DNA of 64,000 nt from Streptomyces sp. NBC_01551 (GTDB lineage: Bacteria; Actinomycetota; Actinomycetes; Streptomycetales; Streptomycetaceae), in contig NZ_JAPEPX010000001.1 in the NCBI RefSeq assembly GCF_026339935.1, positions 3,839,501-3,903,500 on the forward strand. Reading direction: 5' to 3'. Positions 8,077-17,556 of the stretch are shown piece by piece. The stretch's first letter is position 1. Each line of letters starts with the position of its first letter. Both the position numbers and the translations under genes were made by a program. The notes beneath the pieces are model-generated. The model was not told the origin of the DNA. It worked only from the letters and a program-made list of their open reading frames with translations, and made no database searches.

Positions 8077-9816
8077 ATGGCGGGACGGGTGCGACCGGAG
8101 ACGCTGGCGGTGTTCGCGGAGTGGACGGGGGAGCGGTACGGGCCGCAGCCCGCCCTCCGCTTCCGCCAGGGGGACAGCGGCTGGGGCGGCGTCTCGTACG
8201 CCGAACTGCGCGCCCGCGTCCGTGAGGTGGGCCGGGCCCTGCTCGGGCCACGGCTGGGGATCGCGCCGGGTGAGCGGGTGGCGGTGCTGGCCGAGACCCG
8301 CCCGGAGTGGACGTACACCCACTTCGGCGTGCTCGCGGCGGGGGCCGTGCCGGTGCCCGTGTACCCGACGGCGGGCGAGGAGGAGCTGGCCTGGGTGCTG
8401 TCGGACTCGGAGTCGGTCGTGGCGGTCTGCGACGACGCCGCGCAGGCGGCCCGGGTGGAGGCGCTGCGGGGGAAGCTGCCGGCGCTGCGGGCGGTCGTGG
8501 AGATGGACGCACTGGCCTCGCTGCCGCGCGCCCCCGAGGCCGAACTCCTCGCACGGGCGGCGGCGGTGACCCCGGCGGCGGACGCCTCGATCGTCTACAC
8601 CTCGGGGACCACGGGCCCGCCGAAGGGCTGCCGCCTCACGCACGGCAACCTCGGCGCGATCCAGGACGCGACGCTCCCGCTGGTGCGCGGCGGGCCGGGG
8701 GACTCGACATACCTGTACCTCCCGCTGGCGCACCTGCTGGCGCAGCTGATCCAGTTCACGACGCTGCTGGAGGGCGGGGAGCTCTGCTACTTCGGGGGCC
8801 GGATCGAGGACGTGCTCGCGGAGCTGGCGCAGGCCCGGCCGACGCACCTGCCCTCGGTGCCCAGGCTGTTCGAGAAGCTGCACGCGGTGGTGCTGTCGCT
8901 GGCGCAGGCCGAGGAGGGCGGGCGCGAGCGGTTCGCGGAGGCGGTTCGGCTGGGCGTACTCGCGGCGCAGGGCCGGCTTCCGGAGTCGGACACGGCGGCT
9001 TGGGAGGCGGCGGAGAAGTCCCTGTACTCCCTGGTCAGGGGCGCGTTCGGGGGTCGGCTGCGGTGGGCGCTGACCGGCGGCGCCCCGATCGCGCCGGCCA
9101 CGCTGGACTTCCTGCGCGCCTGCGGGATCTCCGTGTTCGAGGGGTACGGGATGACCGAGTCCGGCGGGGTGATCAGCCTCAACCACCCGGACGCGGTGCG
9201 GTACGGGACGGTGGGCCGCCCGATCGCGGGCTGCGAGGTCCGCATCGCGCCGGACGGCGAGGTCCTGGCCCGGGGGCCGATGGTGTTCCCCGGCTACCAC
9301 GGCAACCCGGCGGCGACGGCGGAGGTCCTGGACGCGGAGGGCTGGCTGCACACGGGCGACCTGGGCGCGCTCGACGCCGACGGCTACCTGTCGATCACGG
9401 GCCGGAAGAAGGAGCTGATCATCACCTCGGCGGGCAAGAACATCACCCCGACGGAGGTCGAGTTCGCCCTCCAGGGCTCCCGGTACGTCTCGCGCGCGGT
9501 CCTGATCGGGGACCACCGCCCGCACCCGGTGGCGCTGATCGCCCTGGACGCGGAGGAGATCGCGGCCTGGGCCGCCCGCGAGTGCCTCGACCCCGGCCCC
9601 GCCCCCGGCGGGCACCCGGCGGTCCGCGCCCTGATCGCGGACGCGGTCGCGGCGGCCAACGCGAGCGTCTCCCGCCCGGCCCGGGTCCGCGCGTTCCACA
9701 TCCTGGCCGAGGACCTCTCCATCGCGGCGGGCACCCTCACCCCGACCCTGAAACTCCGACGCGCGGCCGTCGCGGCGCGCTACGCGGCGGAGATCGACGC
9801 TCTGTACGCGAGTTGA
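8077..9816 (+). CDS. Long-chain acyl-CoA ligase (AMP-forming), second copy
   Basis: A 579-residue ANL-superfamily ligase. YTSGTTGPPKG lies near residue 173, GYGMTESGG near 357 and the hinge/catalytic lysine segment SITGRKKELIITSAGKNITP near 441. It is clearly paralogous to the ligase at 1458 but shorter at the N-terminus. The open frame extends back to 8002, but ATG 8077 has GGGAGG upstream and gives the family-like N-terminus. It is divergent from the AraC regulator, which is probably its activator. The substrate is likely a medium- or long-chain fatty acid. Confidence 0.9.
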   Translation: MAGRVRPETLAVFAEWTGERYGPQPALRFRQGDSGWGGVSYAELRARVREVGRALLGPRLGIAPGERVAVLAETRPEWTYTHFGVLAAGAVPVPVYPTAGEEELAWVLSDSESVVAVCDDAAQAARVEALRGKLPALRAVVEMDALASLPRAPEAELLARAAAVTPAADASIVYTSGTTGPPKGCRLTHGNLGAIQDATLPLVRGGPGDSTYLYLPLAHLLAQLIQFTTLLEGGELCYFGGRIEDVLAELAQARPTHLPSVPRLFEKLHAVVLSLAQAEEGGRERFAEAVRLGVLAAQGRLPESDTAAWEAAEKSLYSLVRGAFGGRLRWALTGGAPIAPATLDFLRACGISVFEGYGMTESGGVISLNHPDAVRYGTVGRPIAGCEVRIAPDGEVLARGPMVFPGYHGNPAATAEVLDAEGWLHTGDLGALDADGYLSITGRKKELIITSAGKNITPTEVEFALQGSRYVSRAVLIGDHRPHPVALIALDAEEIAAWAARECLDPGPAPGGHPAVRALIADAVAAANASVSRPARVRAFHILAEDLSIAAGTLTPTLKLRRAAVAARYAAEIDALYAS

Positions 9817-9817
9817 G

Positions 9818-9831
9818 CCGGATTCATCCGG
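9818..9831. terminator. Short hairpin between convergent genes
   Basis: CCGGAT-TC-ATCCGG is a short perfect dyad in the 23-base gap between the convergent ligase and membrane-protein genes, followed by TTTGAG on the + strand. It is a weak terminator candidate because the stem is short. Confidence 0.4.
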
Positions 9832-9839
9832 TTTGAGCC

Positions 9840-10244
9840 TCAGCGGTGGTTGTCGGGCATGGCCGCGAGGCGGGCCTTCTCGGCCGTGTACCGGGTCATG
9901 CCCAGGGACACGGTGCCCGAGGTGTACTGGAAGGTGCCGATGGCCGCGAGCGGCAGCGAGACCACCAGGAGGGCGAACATCGGGGCCCAGTCCCGTTCGG
10001 CGTCGCAGCGCTCGCCCTCGGCGTCGGCGTACGACTCGTGGCGGTCGGAGTCCCCGTAGAAGACCCGGGAGTCGCAATCGGTGGTGTGGCTCGAGCCGTA
10101 GCCGACGCTGAAGGGGGACAGCAGGAGGTAGGCCAGCCAGAGCCAGATTCCGGCTGCCGCGATGAGCAGGCCTCCGCCCCAGGTCCGCTTGCGTTCGGCG
10201 AGCCGAGTGAACTCTTCCTCATACACCTGTACCAGAGTGGTCAT
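9840..10244 (-). CDS. Small two-TM membrane protein
   Basis: A 134-residue protein with a charged cytosolic N-terminus (about 22 residues), a first membrane helix (GGGLLIAAAGIWLWLAYLLL), an extracytoplasmic loop of about 45 residues that has two cysteines and many acidic residues (CDSRVFYGDSDRHESYADAE), and a second helix (APMFALLVVSLPLAAIGTF). I recognise no family. Its orientation, converging on the acyl-CoA ligase, gives no functional hint. Confidence 0.65.
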   Translation of the reverse strand: MTTLVQVYEEEFTRLAERKRTWGGGLLIAAAGIWLWLAYLLLSPFSVGYGSSHTTDCDSRVFYGDSDRHESYADAEGERCDAERDWAPMFALLVVSLPLAAIGTFQYTSGTVSLGMTRYTAEKARLAAMPDNHR

Positions 10245-10642
10245 GGGCGCCGAATTTAGCAGCGGACCGGATTCGGCCAGGCGGGGGCGGGGTTCAGGGG
10301 GCGTCTGAGCGGCCGTCGGGGCCGTCGGGGCCGGCCGCAGTGACGTATCTGCCGATGCGGGGCGGGCGCTGGACGAATGGCTCTCGTCCGTGAGCGTCGT
10401 GGCCTGAATTGCGCCCGTACACGGGTGGGGTGTTGGGGCTTTTGGGGGCTTTGTGCGTGATGGGCGAAGGCCTGGGCGGGCTCCGCTGGACGCCCCGGCG
10501 CACTTGCGGGTGAAGGCGAGACGAATGGTGCGTCACATATCGCAGGGCGACGGCGAGTCATGTGCGAATACCTGATAGACAGAACATTCATGGCTCGACC
10601 GGCCGGACGCGACGCTGGCCGCCCTGGGGGGATTTACGCACT
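10245..10642. other. 398-base intergenic region upstream of the transglycosylase
   Basis: No convincing gene is present; open frames here have poor codon bias and no ribosome site. The right half is less GC-rich (ACATATCGCAG, CCTGATAGACAGAACATTC) and probably holds the promoter of the lytic transglycosylase plus a leader. I looked for a ydaO-type (cyclic di-AMP) riboswitch, which precedes several Streptomyces wall-hydrolase genes, but did not find its conserved blocks. Confidence 0.5.
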
Positions 10643-12370
10643 GTGAAGCCGCTTCACCGCCACCTTGTCAACACGTCTCGCAAGGTCCTGTGCACCGCCG
10701 CGCTCGCGGCCAGTCTGACGACTGCCGCAGTGGCGACCAACCCATCGACCGCCGACGCGGGTGAGTCCGAGCCGAGCCCGGACAGCCCCCAGGCCAACGA
10801 CCGCGGTGATGCCCGGCTCGACCTGCCGGCGCCGGTCGCGGACCCGCAGACGCCGCCGGCGGCCGGCAGCCCCGAGGGGGCCAGCGGCATACCCGGCACC
10901 GCCCTCGACGCGTACAAGCGCGCGGAACTGTCGGTGGCGGCCGCGCTCCCCGGCTGCAAGCTGCCGTGGCAGCTGCTGGCGGGCATAGGCAGGGTCGAGT
11001 CCGTGCACGCCTCCGGCTACGGGCTCAAGACCGACGGCTACACCGAGAAGCCGATCCGCGGGCCGCGCCTGGACGGCAACGGCTTCGCTGAGATCCGCGA
11101 CACCGACCAGGGCGAGTGGGACGCGGACACCTCGTTCGACCGGGCCGTGGGCCCGATGCAGTTCATCCCGTCCACGTGGCGCAAGTGGGGCGCGGACGGC
11201 AACGGCGACAGCAAGCGCGACCCGAACAACATCTACGACGCGGCGCTGGGTGCGGGGTTGTACCTGTGCGCCGGCGACCGGAACCTGTCGGACCCGGCCG
11301 CGCTGGACCGGGCGATCCTGAGCTACAACAACTCGCGCGAGTACGTGAACACGGTGCTCGGCTTCATGAGGCAGTACAAGGACGGCGGCGTCGCCGAGAT
11401 CCCGAACCCGCCGGCCGGGAACTACCCGACCCCGCCGCCGTCGGGCATCCTGCCGACGCCGCAGCCGCCGCGCCAGACGCCGGTGCGGCCGACGCCCGCG
11501 CCGACTCCGACGAAGCCGCCGACCAAGCCGACGACTCCGACGACTCCGACGAAGCCGACCACTCCGACGACGCCCACCACCCCGACCACGCCCACCACTC
11601 CGACGACGCCGACCAAGCCTCCGGAGGTCCCGACCCTGGCCAAGCTGGAGCTGGTCGGGGAATCGGGGATCACGGCCGAGGCCGGGTCCGCGTTCGCGGC
11701 GGTGCCGAAGGTCAAGGCGGTGCTCGGCGACGGCAAGCCGGCGGCGAACCAGGTCGTCGTGTTCGTGGTCGACGACGACACCACCGGCGGCACCCGCTTC
11801 GCCGCGAAGGACAACCTGGTGGTCCGCACGGACGCCCAGGGCATCGCGGCCGCGCCGGGCCTGAAGGCGGGTGCGAAGGCGGGCACGTTCACCCTGCGGG
11901 CGACGGCTTACGGCGCCGCGAACGAGTACACGGTGGCGTTCAAGGGCACCGTCAAGGCGCTGCCGGTGGTGCTGACGCGGACGGACGGCAGCACGTTGCC
12001 GCTGGAGGCGGTCGCCGGTACGAGCATCAAGGGCGTGGAGCTCCTCGCGAAGGCCGGCGACAAGCCGGTGGAGGGGCTGAAGACCACGGCCGGGCTGGTG
12101 GAGAAGGACGCGGCCGGCAAGTGGCAGCCGGTGAAGCCGGAGGCTGCGGCCAAGGCCCCGTACTTCAAGGGCGGCAAGGACGGCGCGGAGAAGCTGACGT
12201 CGCTCGAACTCACCGCCACCGGTGCGGACGGCAAGATCGCACTGCCGGAGCTGTTCACGACGGACGCGGAGCCGGGCACGTACCACCTCCGTGTCCTGAC
12301 CCCCGAGGGCGTCGCCCTCGTCCTGGAGCTCAAGATCACGGCCAAGCCGGACACGGCCCCGAAGCCGTAG
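10643..12370 (+). CDS. Secreted lytic murein transglycosylase
   Basis: A 575-residue exported wall hydrolase expected to cleave the MurNAc-GlcNAc bond of peptidoglycan. The signal peptide is residues 1-40 (ALAASLTTAAVA). The transglycosylase domain (about 85-255) resembles SLT_2/MltB: GIGRVESVHASGYG carries the likely catalytic Glu near residue 119, followed by GPMQFIPSTWRKWG and ILSYNNSREYV. A Pro/Thr-rich linker (about 262-332, TPTTPTTPT units) could span the wall. The C-terminal 240 residues form two beta-rich domains with no recognised name. I use GTG 10643, preceded by GGGGGGA; the frame is open to 10562 but lacks a ribosome site there. Confidence 0.88.
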   Translation: MKPLHRHLVNTSRKVLCTAALAASLTTAAVATNPSTADAGESEPSPDSPQANDRGDARLDLPAPVADPQTPPAAGSPEGASGIPGTALDAYKRAELSVAAALPGCKLPWQLLAGIGRVESVHASGYGLKTDGYTEKPIRGPRLDGNGFAEIRDTDQGEWDADTSFDRAVGPMQFIPSTWRKWGADGNGDSKRDPNNIYDAALGAGLYLCAGDRNLSDPAALDRAILSYNNSREYVNTVLGFMRQYKDGGVAEIPNPPAGNYPTPPPSGILPTPQPPRQTPVRPTPAPTPTKPPTKPTTPTTPTKPTTPTTPTTPTTPTTPTTPTKPPEVPTLAKLELVGESGITAEAGSAFAAVPKVKAVLGDGKPAANQVVVFVVDDDTTGGTRFAAKDNLVVRTDAQGIAAAPGLKAGAKAGTFTLRATAYGAANEYTVAFKGTVKALPVVLTRTDGSTLPLEAVAGTSIKGVELLAKAGDKPVEGLKTTAGLVEKDAAGKWQPVKPEAAAKAPYFKGGKDGAEKLTSLELTATGADGKIALPELFTTDAEPGTYHLRVLTPEGVALVLELKITAKPDTAPKP

Positions 12371-12393
12371 CCCCACCCCGGAGCCCCACCCCC

Positions 12394-12428
12394 AGAGCCC
12401 CCGGCGCCCCACCGGCGCCGGGGGCTCT
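12394..12428 (+). terminator. Intrinsic terminator of the transglycosylase gene
   Basis: A perfect 15-base-pair stem, AGAGCCCCCGGCGCC against GGCGCCGGGGGCTCT with a 5-base loop, begins 24 bases after the stop codon. No long U-tract follows, as is usual in Streptomyces. Confidence 0.9.
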
Positions 12429-12450
12429 CCCGTTTCCCGGCCCTGGAGGG

Positions 12451-12490
12451 GAAAAGGCAGGAGCCCCGCCTCGGCAGAGGCAGGGCTCCT
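12451..12490 (-). terminator. Terminator of the cold-shock gene
   Basis: AGGAGCCCCGCCTC and GAGGCAGGGCTCCT form a 14-base-pair stem with one mismatch and a GGCA loop. Read on the minus strand it is followed by a TTTT tract, so it serves the cold-shock gene. With the neighbouring hairpin it insulates the two convergent genes. Confidence 0.88.
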
Positions 12491-12533
12491 TGGGTACTGC
12501 TTAATCCAACCGCGATCCGGTTGGCCCAGGCGA

Positions 12534-12737
12534 CTAGGCCGGGGTGACGTTCTCCGCCTGCGGGCCCTTCGGACCCTGCGTGACGTCGAAGTTCACCAGC
12601 TGGTTCTCCTCGAGGGAGCGGAAGCCAGAGGCGTTGATCGCGGAGTAGTGGACGAAGACATCCGGGCCGCCGCCGTCCTGGGCGATGAAGCCGAAGCCCT
12701 TTTCAGCGTTGAACCACTTCACGGTTCCGGTAGCCAT
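12534..12737 (-). CDS. Cold-shock protein, CspA family
   Basis: A 67-residue single OB-fold nucleic-acid chaperone. It has both RNP motifs, KGFGFI and VFVHYSAI, and the family N-terminus TGTVKWFN. It binds single-stranded RNA/DNA and prevents secondary structure at low temperature or in rapid growth. The ATG at 12737 has a perfect AGGAGG 5 bases upstream. The mRNA appears to have a leader of about 130 bases with its own hairpin. Divergent from mqnA. Confidence 0.97.
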   Translation of the reverse strand: MATGTVKWFNAEKGFGFIAQDGGGPDVFVHYSAINASGFRSLEENQLVNFDVTQGPKGPQAENVTPA

Positions 12738-12874
12738 GAGCCCTCCTATGGGCCAAAGGGTCGCCCTGCTCCAGAACCTGCTAAGAAGTCTGAAAACTAC
12801 AAAAGCCTGCGGGTCACATTCTCCGCAGGCCTCGTACTGCAAGGGAAACCAAACTGCAACTTGCGTCGAGCCTA
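12738..12874 (-). promoter_or_regulatory. Promoter and structured leader of the cold-shock gene
   Basis: Reading the minus strand, TAGGCT at 12869-12874 is a good -10 hexamer, and a leader of about 125 bases runs to the start codon. In it GCCTGCGG (12805-12812 on +) and CCGCAGGC (12823-12830) make a perfect 8-base-pair stem with a 10-base loop. A long structured leader is typical of csp genes, where it controls mRNA stability and translation with temperature. The thermosensor role here is inferred. Confidence 0.55.
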
Positions 12875-12962
12875 GCACGCACCCCGCGGCCGAGACCAGA
12901 GGGAAAGATCACGTCACCCGGACGTTTGAGACCCGCGGGAACGCTGACGAACACACGGCGGC

Positions 12963-13838
<876 letters not shown>

Positions 13839-13956
13839 TCGCGCTTATGCCCCGCTAAGCGGTACCCCGCGAATCCGAATGTTCCGTTTACCGAGAATTC
13901 GTTCCCCTTTCGTTATCGCGTAGCCCTTGGCGGAATGCGGATGAGGCGTACGGGGT

Positions 13957-14370
13957 TCATGCGTTCTCGGTGAGGAAGGCCATGCCCGCGATGAGTCCGG
14001 CGAACGCGAGTACGGCCAGCGCGCAGACGAACAACATGGTCCAGCCGACGAGGATCGCCGCCAGGGCCGTGCCCTTCCCCTCCCCGGCCAGCCGGCGGGC
14101 CCGGAATCGGCCCATGTGACCGACCGGGACGGCGGTCAGCGCGCACAGCGCCGTCATGGCGAGGAAGACCGCCGGGTTGATCCAGGCGATGCCGGTGACG
14201 AAGTTGGCGGCCGAGGCCACGCTCGCCAGCGCGAAGAACGCGCTCACCCTGGCCGGCCCGTTGCGAGCCGCAGGGGGAGCAGGGGCCTCTGCGGGCGGGG
14301 TCGGGGCGGGTTGGGCCGGGTCGGGTCGGGTCGGGGCGGGCGGGGTCGGGTCGGGCTCGGCGGTGTTCAC
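13957..14370 (-). CDS. Membrane protein, DUF4190-like
   Basis: A 137-residue protein. Residues 1-45 are a Pro-rich cytosolic segment (repeated Pro-Thr/Ala-Pro). Three or four hydrophobic helices follow: FFALASVASAANFVTGIAWI, AVFLAMTALCALTAVPVG, then a basic loop with GRFRARRLAGEGKGTALA, and FVCALAVLAFAGLIAGMAFL. The GRxxARRLxGxGxAxA loop between helices is typical of DUF4190 proteins. I use GTG 14370, with GAAGGGGG upstream, rather than the longer frame. It is divergent from the kinase gene; no function is known. Confidence 0.75.
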   Translation of the reverse strand: MNTAEPDPTPPAPTRPDPAQPAPTPPAEAPAPPAARNGPARVSAFFALASVASAANFVTGIAWINPAVFLAMTALCALTAVPVGHMGRFRARRLAGEGKGTALAAILVGWTMLFVCALAVLAFAGLIAGMAFLTENA

Positions 14371-14499
14371 GGGTTCCCCCTTCGGGCACGGCATCGCGGC
14401 AACCGTAGGTGATCGCTCCCGGTCCGCCCTAAGGTGCTGTCTGGCCAGAGCCACAAGGACTCGCGGACTCGCGAAGGACTCACGGGGGAGGGGGACGCG

Positions 14500-16242
14500 A
14501 TGCACCCGCTCGAAGCCGGCGAACCGCGGACCATCGGCGCCTACCGGCTGCTCGGCCGGCTCGGGGCGGGCGGCATGGGGCGGGTGTACCTCGGGCGCAG
14601 CGCCGGCGGCCGGACCGTCGCCGTCAAGATCGTGCACCCGCATTTCGCCTCCGACGAGGAGTTCCGCGCCCGGTTCCGCCGCGAGGTCGAGGCCGCCCGG
14701 CGGGTGGGCGGGGAGTGGACCGCGCCCGTGCTCGACGCGGACCCGGACGCTCCGGTGCCGTGGGTGGCCACCGGGTACGTGGCGGGACCCTCGCTGGACC
14801 GGGCGGTGGCCTCCCACGGGCCGCTACCGGAGGGCTCGGTACGGGCCGTCGGCGCGGGGCTGGCCCGCGCCCTGGTGGCGGTGCACGGGCTGGGCCTGGT
14901 CCACCGGGACGTGAAGCCGTCCAACGTGATGCTGACCCTCGACGGCCCCCGGCTCATCGACTTCGGGATCGCCCGCGCCACCGACGGCACCGCCTCGCTG
15001 ACCTCCACCGGCGTCTCCGTCGGCTCGCCCGGGTACATGTCGCCCGAGCAGATCCTCGGCAAGGGGATCACCGGCGCCGCCGACGTGTTCTCCCTCGGCG
15101 CGGTGCTGGCCTTCGCGGCGACCGGGCGGCCCCCCTTCACCGGGGACAACTCGGCGACGCTCCTCTACAAGGTGGTGCACGAGCCGCCGGAGCTGGGCGC
15201 GATCCCGCCCGGGGAGCTGCGCGAGCTGATCGCCGCCTGCCTGGCCAAGACGGCCGCCGACCGGCCGGCCCCGCAGGCCCTCGCGGACGCCCTCGGTGGC
15301 GCGCTCGCAGCCCCCGGCTGGCTGCCGGCCCCCCTGGTCGAGGAGGCGAGCCGGGCTGCCGTGGCCCTGCTCGACCTGGAGGCCGGTCCCGCCGGGGACC
15401 TGGTCGGCGCGGCGGACCCCTGGCCCGTGGCCGCGGGCGGAACCCCGGAGTCCCCTTCGGGGCCGGTGCCGTTCACGGCTCCCTCGTACGGGAGCCCGGT
15501 GGTGGGAGGTTTCGGCCCGGCGGACGCCTCGTACGGAGGCGGGGGCGGCGGCGCCGGTCCCTACGGCAGCCCGACCGAGACCGCCGGCGGAGCCGCGGGA
15601 GCCGGGGGCGCCGTTCCGCAGCCGCGGACCGCGTCCGACTCGCCCGGTTCGCCGGCCGGGCGAGCGGTCACCGTCCGCGCGGCCGGGCGCCGCTTCAGCT
15701 GCACGCTCGTCCTCGCGACCGCCGCCGTCCTGGCGGGGCTGTCCGGCGGGCTGTACGGGATGGGGATGCTGCCGGGCCAGCGTGACGAGCGCAGCAGCGC
15801 GGCCGACGCCGGTCCGAAGCCCTCGGCCTCCGCCCCGGCGACCGGCGCGAGCCGGAGCGCCCAGCCCTCCAAGGGCGCCCGGAACGACGTGCCCAAGGAG
15901 CTCACCGGCACCTGGAAGGGCACCGTCACCACCGCCCGCATGGGCGTCTCCAGCGAGTTCGAGATCACCATCAAGGCGGGGAAGGTCGGCGAGGTCGTCG
16001 CGCGCGACAAGTCGGTCCTCCCAATCCTCGGCACCGACTGCAGCGGCGACTGGAAGCTCGCCTCCGCGACCGACCGCTCCCTCGTCCTGGACACCGCCGG
16101 CGGCCCCAACCCGGCGCCCGGGGTCTGCTCCAACGGCTCCGCCGACGAGCGCTTCACCCTCAACGAGAACGGGACGCTCCACTACAAGTCGGGCGACGGT
16201 CCCGCCGGAAACCCCGAGGGCGACCTGACCCGTAGCCCCTGA
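14500..16242 (+). CDS. Receptor-type Ser/Thr protein kinase (PknB-like)
   Basis: A 580-residue Hanks-type kinase. The glycine loop LGAGGMGRVYLG opens the domain, the ATP-anchoring lysine is in VAVKIVH, the catalytic loop HRDVKPSN is near residue 134, DFG follows, and the domain ends near 275. A Gly/Ser/Pro-rich juxtamembrane linker (about 290-395) leads to one membrane helix (about 400-422). The extracytoplasmic C-terminus (about 455-580) is beta-rich, with two cysteines, and lacks PASTA repeats. Similar domains appear on many Streptomyces kinases; the ligand is unknown. ATG 14500 follows GGGGGAGGGGG; the frame is open upstream without a better site. Confidence 0.93.
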   Translation: MHPLEAGEPRTIGAYRLLGRLGAGGMGRVYLGRSAGGRTVAVKIVHPHFASDEEFRARFRREVEAARRVGGEWTAPVLDADPDAPVPWVATGYVAGPSLDRAVASHGPLPEGSVRAVGAGLARALVAVHGLGLVHRDVKPSNVMLTLDGPRLIDFGIARATDGTASLTSTGVSVGSPGYMSPEQILGKGITGAADVFSLGAVLAFAATGRPPFTGDNSATLLYKVVHEPPELGAIPPGELRELIAACLAKTAADRPAPQALADALGGALAAPGWLPAPLVEEASRAAVALLDLEAGPAGDLVGAADPWPVAAGGTPESPSGPVPFTAPSYGSPVVGGFGPADASYGGGGGGAGPYGSPTETAGGAAGAGGAVPQPRTASDSPGSPAGRAVTVRAAGRRFSCTLVLATAAVLAGLSGGLYGMGMLPGQRDERSSAADAGPKPSASAPATGASRSAQPSKGARNDVPKELTGTWKGTVTTARMGVSSEFEITIKAGKVGEVVARDKSVLPILGTDCSGDWKLASATDRSLVLDTAGGPNPAPGVCSNGSADERFTLNENGTLHYKSGDGPAGNPEGDLTRSP

Positions 16243-16264
16243 TCCCCGCTCACGGCCGCTGGCG

Positions 16265-16302
16265 TAGGCTGGATCGGTCCGACCCAGTGATGTCTTGACG
16301 TA
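16265..16302 (+). promoter_or_regulatory. Possible mqnC promoter elements
   Basis: TAGGCT at 16265-16270 is a plausible -10 hexamer about 80 bases before mqnC, and a TTGACG hexamer near 16297 resembles a -35 box without a well-placed partner. The support is weak: two matches in a 107-base gap. Confidence 0.3.
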
Positions 16303-16349
16303 CCGCCTCGACACACCGCCTTGACCCACCGCCGAAAGGTGACGCACCG

Positions 16350-17549
16350 GTGACCGACCAGGCCGCTCTCCAGTCTGTCCTCGACCGCGCCGCCGCGGGG
16401 GGCCGGATCACCAAGGAAGAGGCGCTCGACCTCTACCGCCACGCCCCGCTGCACGCGCTCGGCCAGGCGGCCGACGCGGTGCGCCGCCGCCGCTACGCGG
16501 GTACCGAGCACATCGCGACGTACATCATCGAGCGGAACATCAACTACACCAACGTGTGCGTGACGGCGTGCAAGTTCTGCGCCTTCTACGCGGCTCCGAA
16601 GGACAAGAAGAAGGGCTGGTCCCGGGACCTCGACGACATCCTGCGCCGCTGCGCGGAGACCGTCGAGCTCGGCGGCACCCAGATCATGTTCCAGGGCGGG
16701 CACCACCCGGACTACGGCGTCGAGTACTACGAGCACCACTTCTCCGCCATCAAGAAGGACTTCCCGCAGCTGGTCATCCACTCCCTCGGCGCGTCCGAGG
16801 TCGAGCACATGGCCCGCATCTCGGGCGTCTCGGCGGAGGAGGCCATCCAGCGCATCCACGCCGCCGGCCTCGACTCCTTCGCGGGCGCCGGCGCCGAACT
16901 GCTGCCGGCGCGGCCGCGCAAGGCGATCGCCCCGCTCAAGGAGTCCGGCGAGCGCTGGCTGGAGATCATGGAGATCGCCCACCGGCTGGGCGTGGAGTCC
17001 ACCTCCACCATGCTGATGGGCACCGGCGAGACCAACGCCGAGCGCATCGAGCACATCGCGATGATCCGGGACACGCAGGACCGCACCGGCGGCTTCCGCG
17101 CCTTCATCCCGTACACGTACCAGCCCGAGAACAACCACCTCAAGGGCCGCACCCAGGCCACGGTGTTCGAGTACCTGCGCATGATCGCGATCGCGCGGCT
17201 CTTCCTCGACAACATCGCGCACATCCAGGGCTCCTGGCTGACCGTCGGCAAGGAGGCGGGCCAGCTCTCGCTGCACTACGGCGCGGACGACCTCGGCTCG
17301 ATCATGCTGGAGGAGAACGTCGTCTCCTCGGCCGGTGCCAAGCACCGCTCCAACCGCATGGAGATCATCGACCTGATCCGCAAGGCGGGCCGCGTCCCGG
17401 CGCAGCGCGCGACCACGTACGAGCACCTCCTGGTGCACGACGACCCGGCGAACGACCCGGTCGACGACCGCGTGGTCTCGCACATCTCCTCCACCGCCAT
17501 CGAGGGCGGCACGGCGCACCCCGAGCTGAAGCTCATCTCGGCCAACTGA
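16350..17549 (+). CDS. mqnC: Cyclic dehypoxanthinyl futalosine synthase MqnC (radical SAM)
   Basis: A 399-residue radical S-adenosylmethionine enzyme that cyclises dehypoxanthinyl futalosine in menaquinone biosynthesis. The CxxxCxxC cluster motif is CVTACKFC (Cys 70, 74, 77), binding the [4Fe-4S] cluster that cleaves SAM. Other family blocks are FQGGHHPDYGVEYYE and FIPYTYQPENNHLKG, and the length is normal. The start is GTG 16350 with GAAAGGTGA upstream. Only 7 bases separate it from the next gene, a truncated amidohydrolase-like protein, so the two are co-transcribed. Confidence 0.96.
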   Translation: MTDQAALQSVLDRAAAGGRITKEEALDLYRHAPLHALGQAADAVRRRRYAGTEHIATYIIERNINYTNVCVTACKFCAFYAAPKDKKKGWSRDLDDILRRCAETVELGGTQIMFQGGHHPDYGVEYYEHHFSAIKKDFPQLVIHSLGASEVEHMARISGVSAEEAIQRIHAAGLDSFAGAGAELLPARPRKAIAPLKESGERWLEIMEIAHRLGVESTSTMLMGTGETNAERIEHIAMIRDTQDRTGGFRAFIPYTYQPENNHLKGRTQATVFEYLRMIAIARLFLDNIAHIQGSWLTVGKEAGQLSLHYGADDLGSIMLEENVVSSAGAKHRSNRMEIIDLIRKAGRVPAQRATTYEHLLVHDDPANDPVDDRVVSHISSTAIEGGTAHPELKLISAN

Positions 17550-17556
17550 CGCGCCC

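Noticed and set aside
10245..10642. Riboswitch or small gene upstream of the transglycosylase
   Set aside because: No conserved riboswitch block and no open frame with proper codon bias or ribosome site.
11500..11625. Short repeated GAC/ACC-rich DNA as a CRISPR-like or mobile repeat
   Set aside because: It is an in-frame Pro/Thr linker of the transglycosylase, with codon-sized units and no spacers.
13839..13956. tRNA or small RNA in the AT-richer gap after mqnA
   Set aside because: No tRNA-like arms or T-loop sequence could be found; only a short CCGCTAAGCGG-type dyad.
14116..14817. Longer version of the DUF4190-like gene starting near 14817
   Set aside because: It would overlap the kinase gene start by over 300 bases; GTG 14370 with a ribosome site gives the family-like N-terminus.
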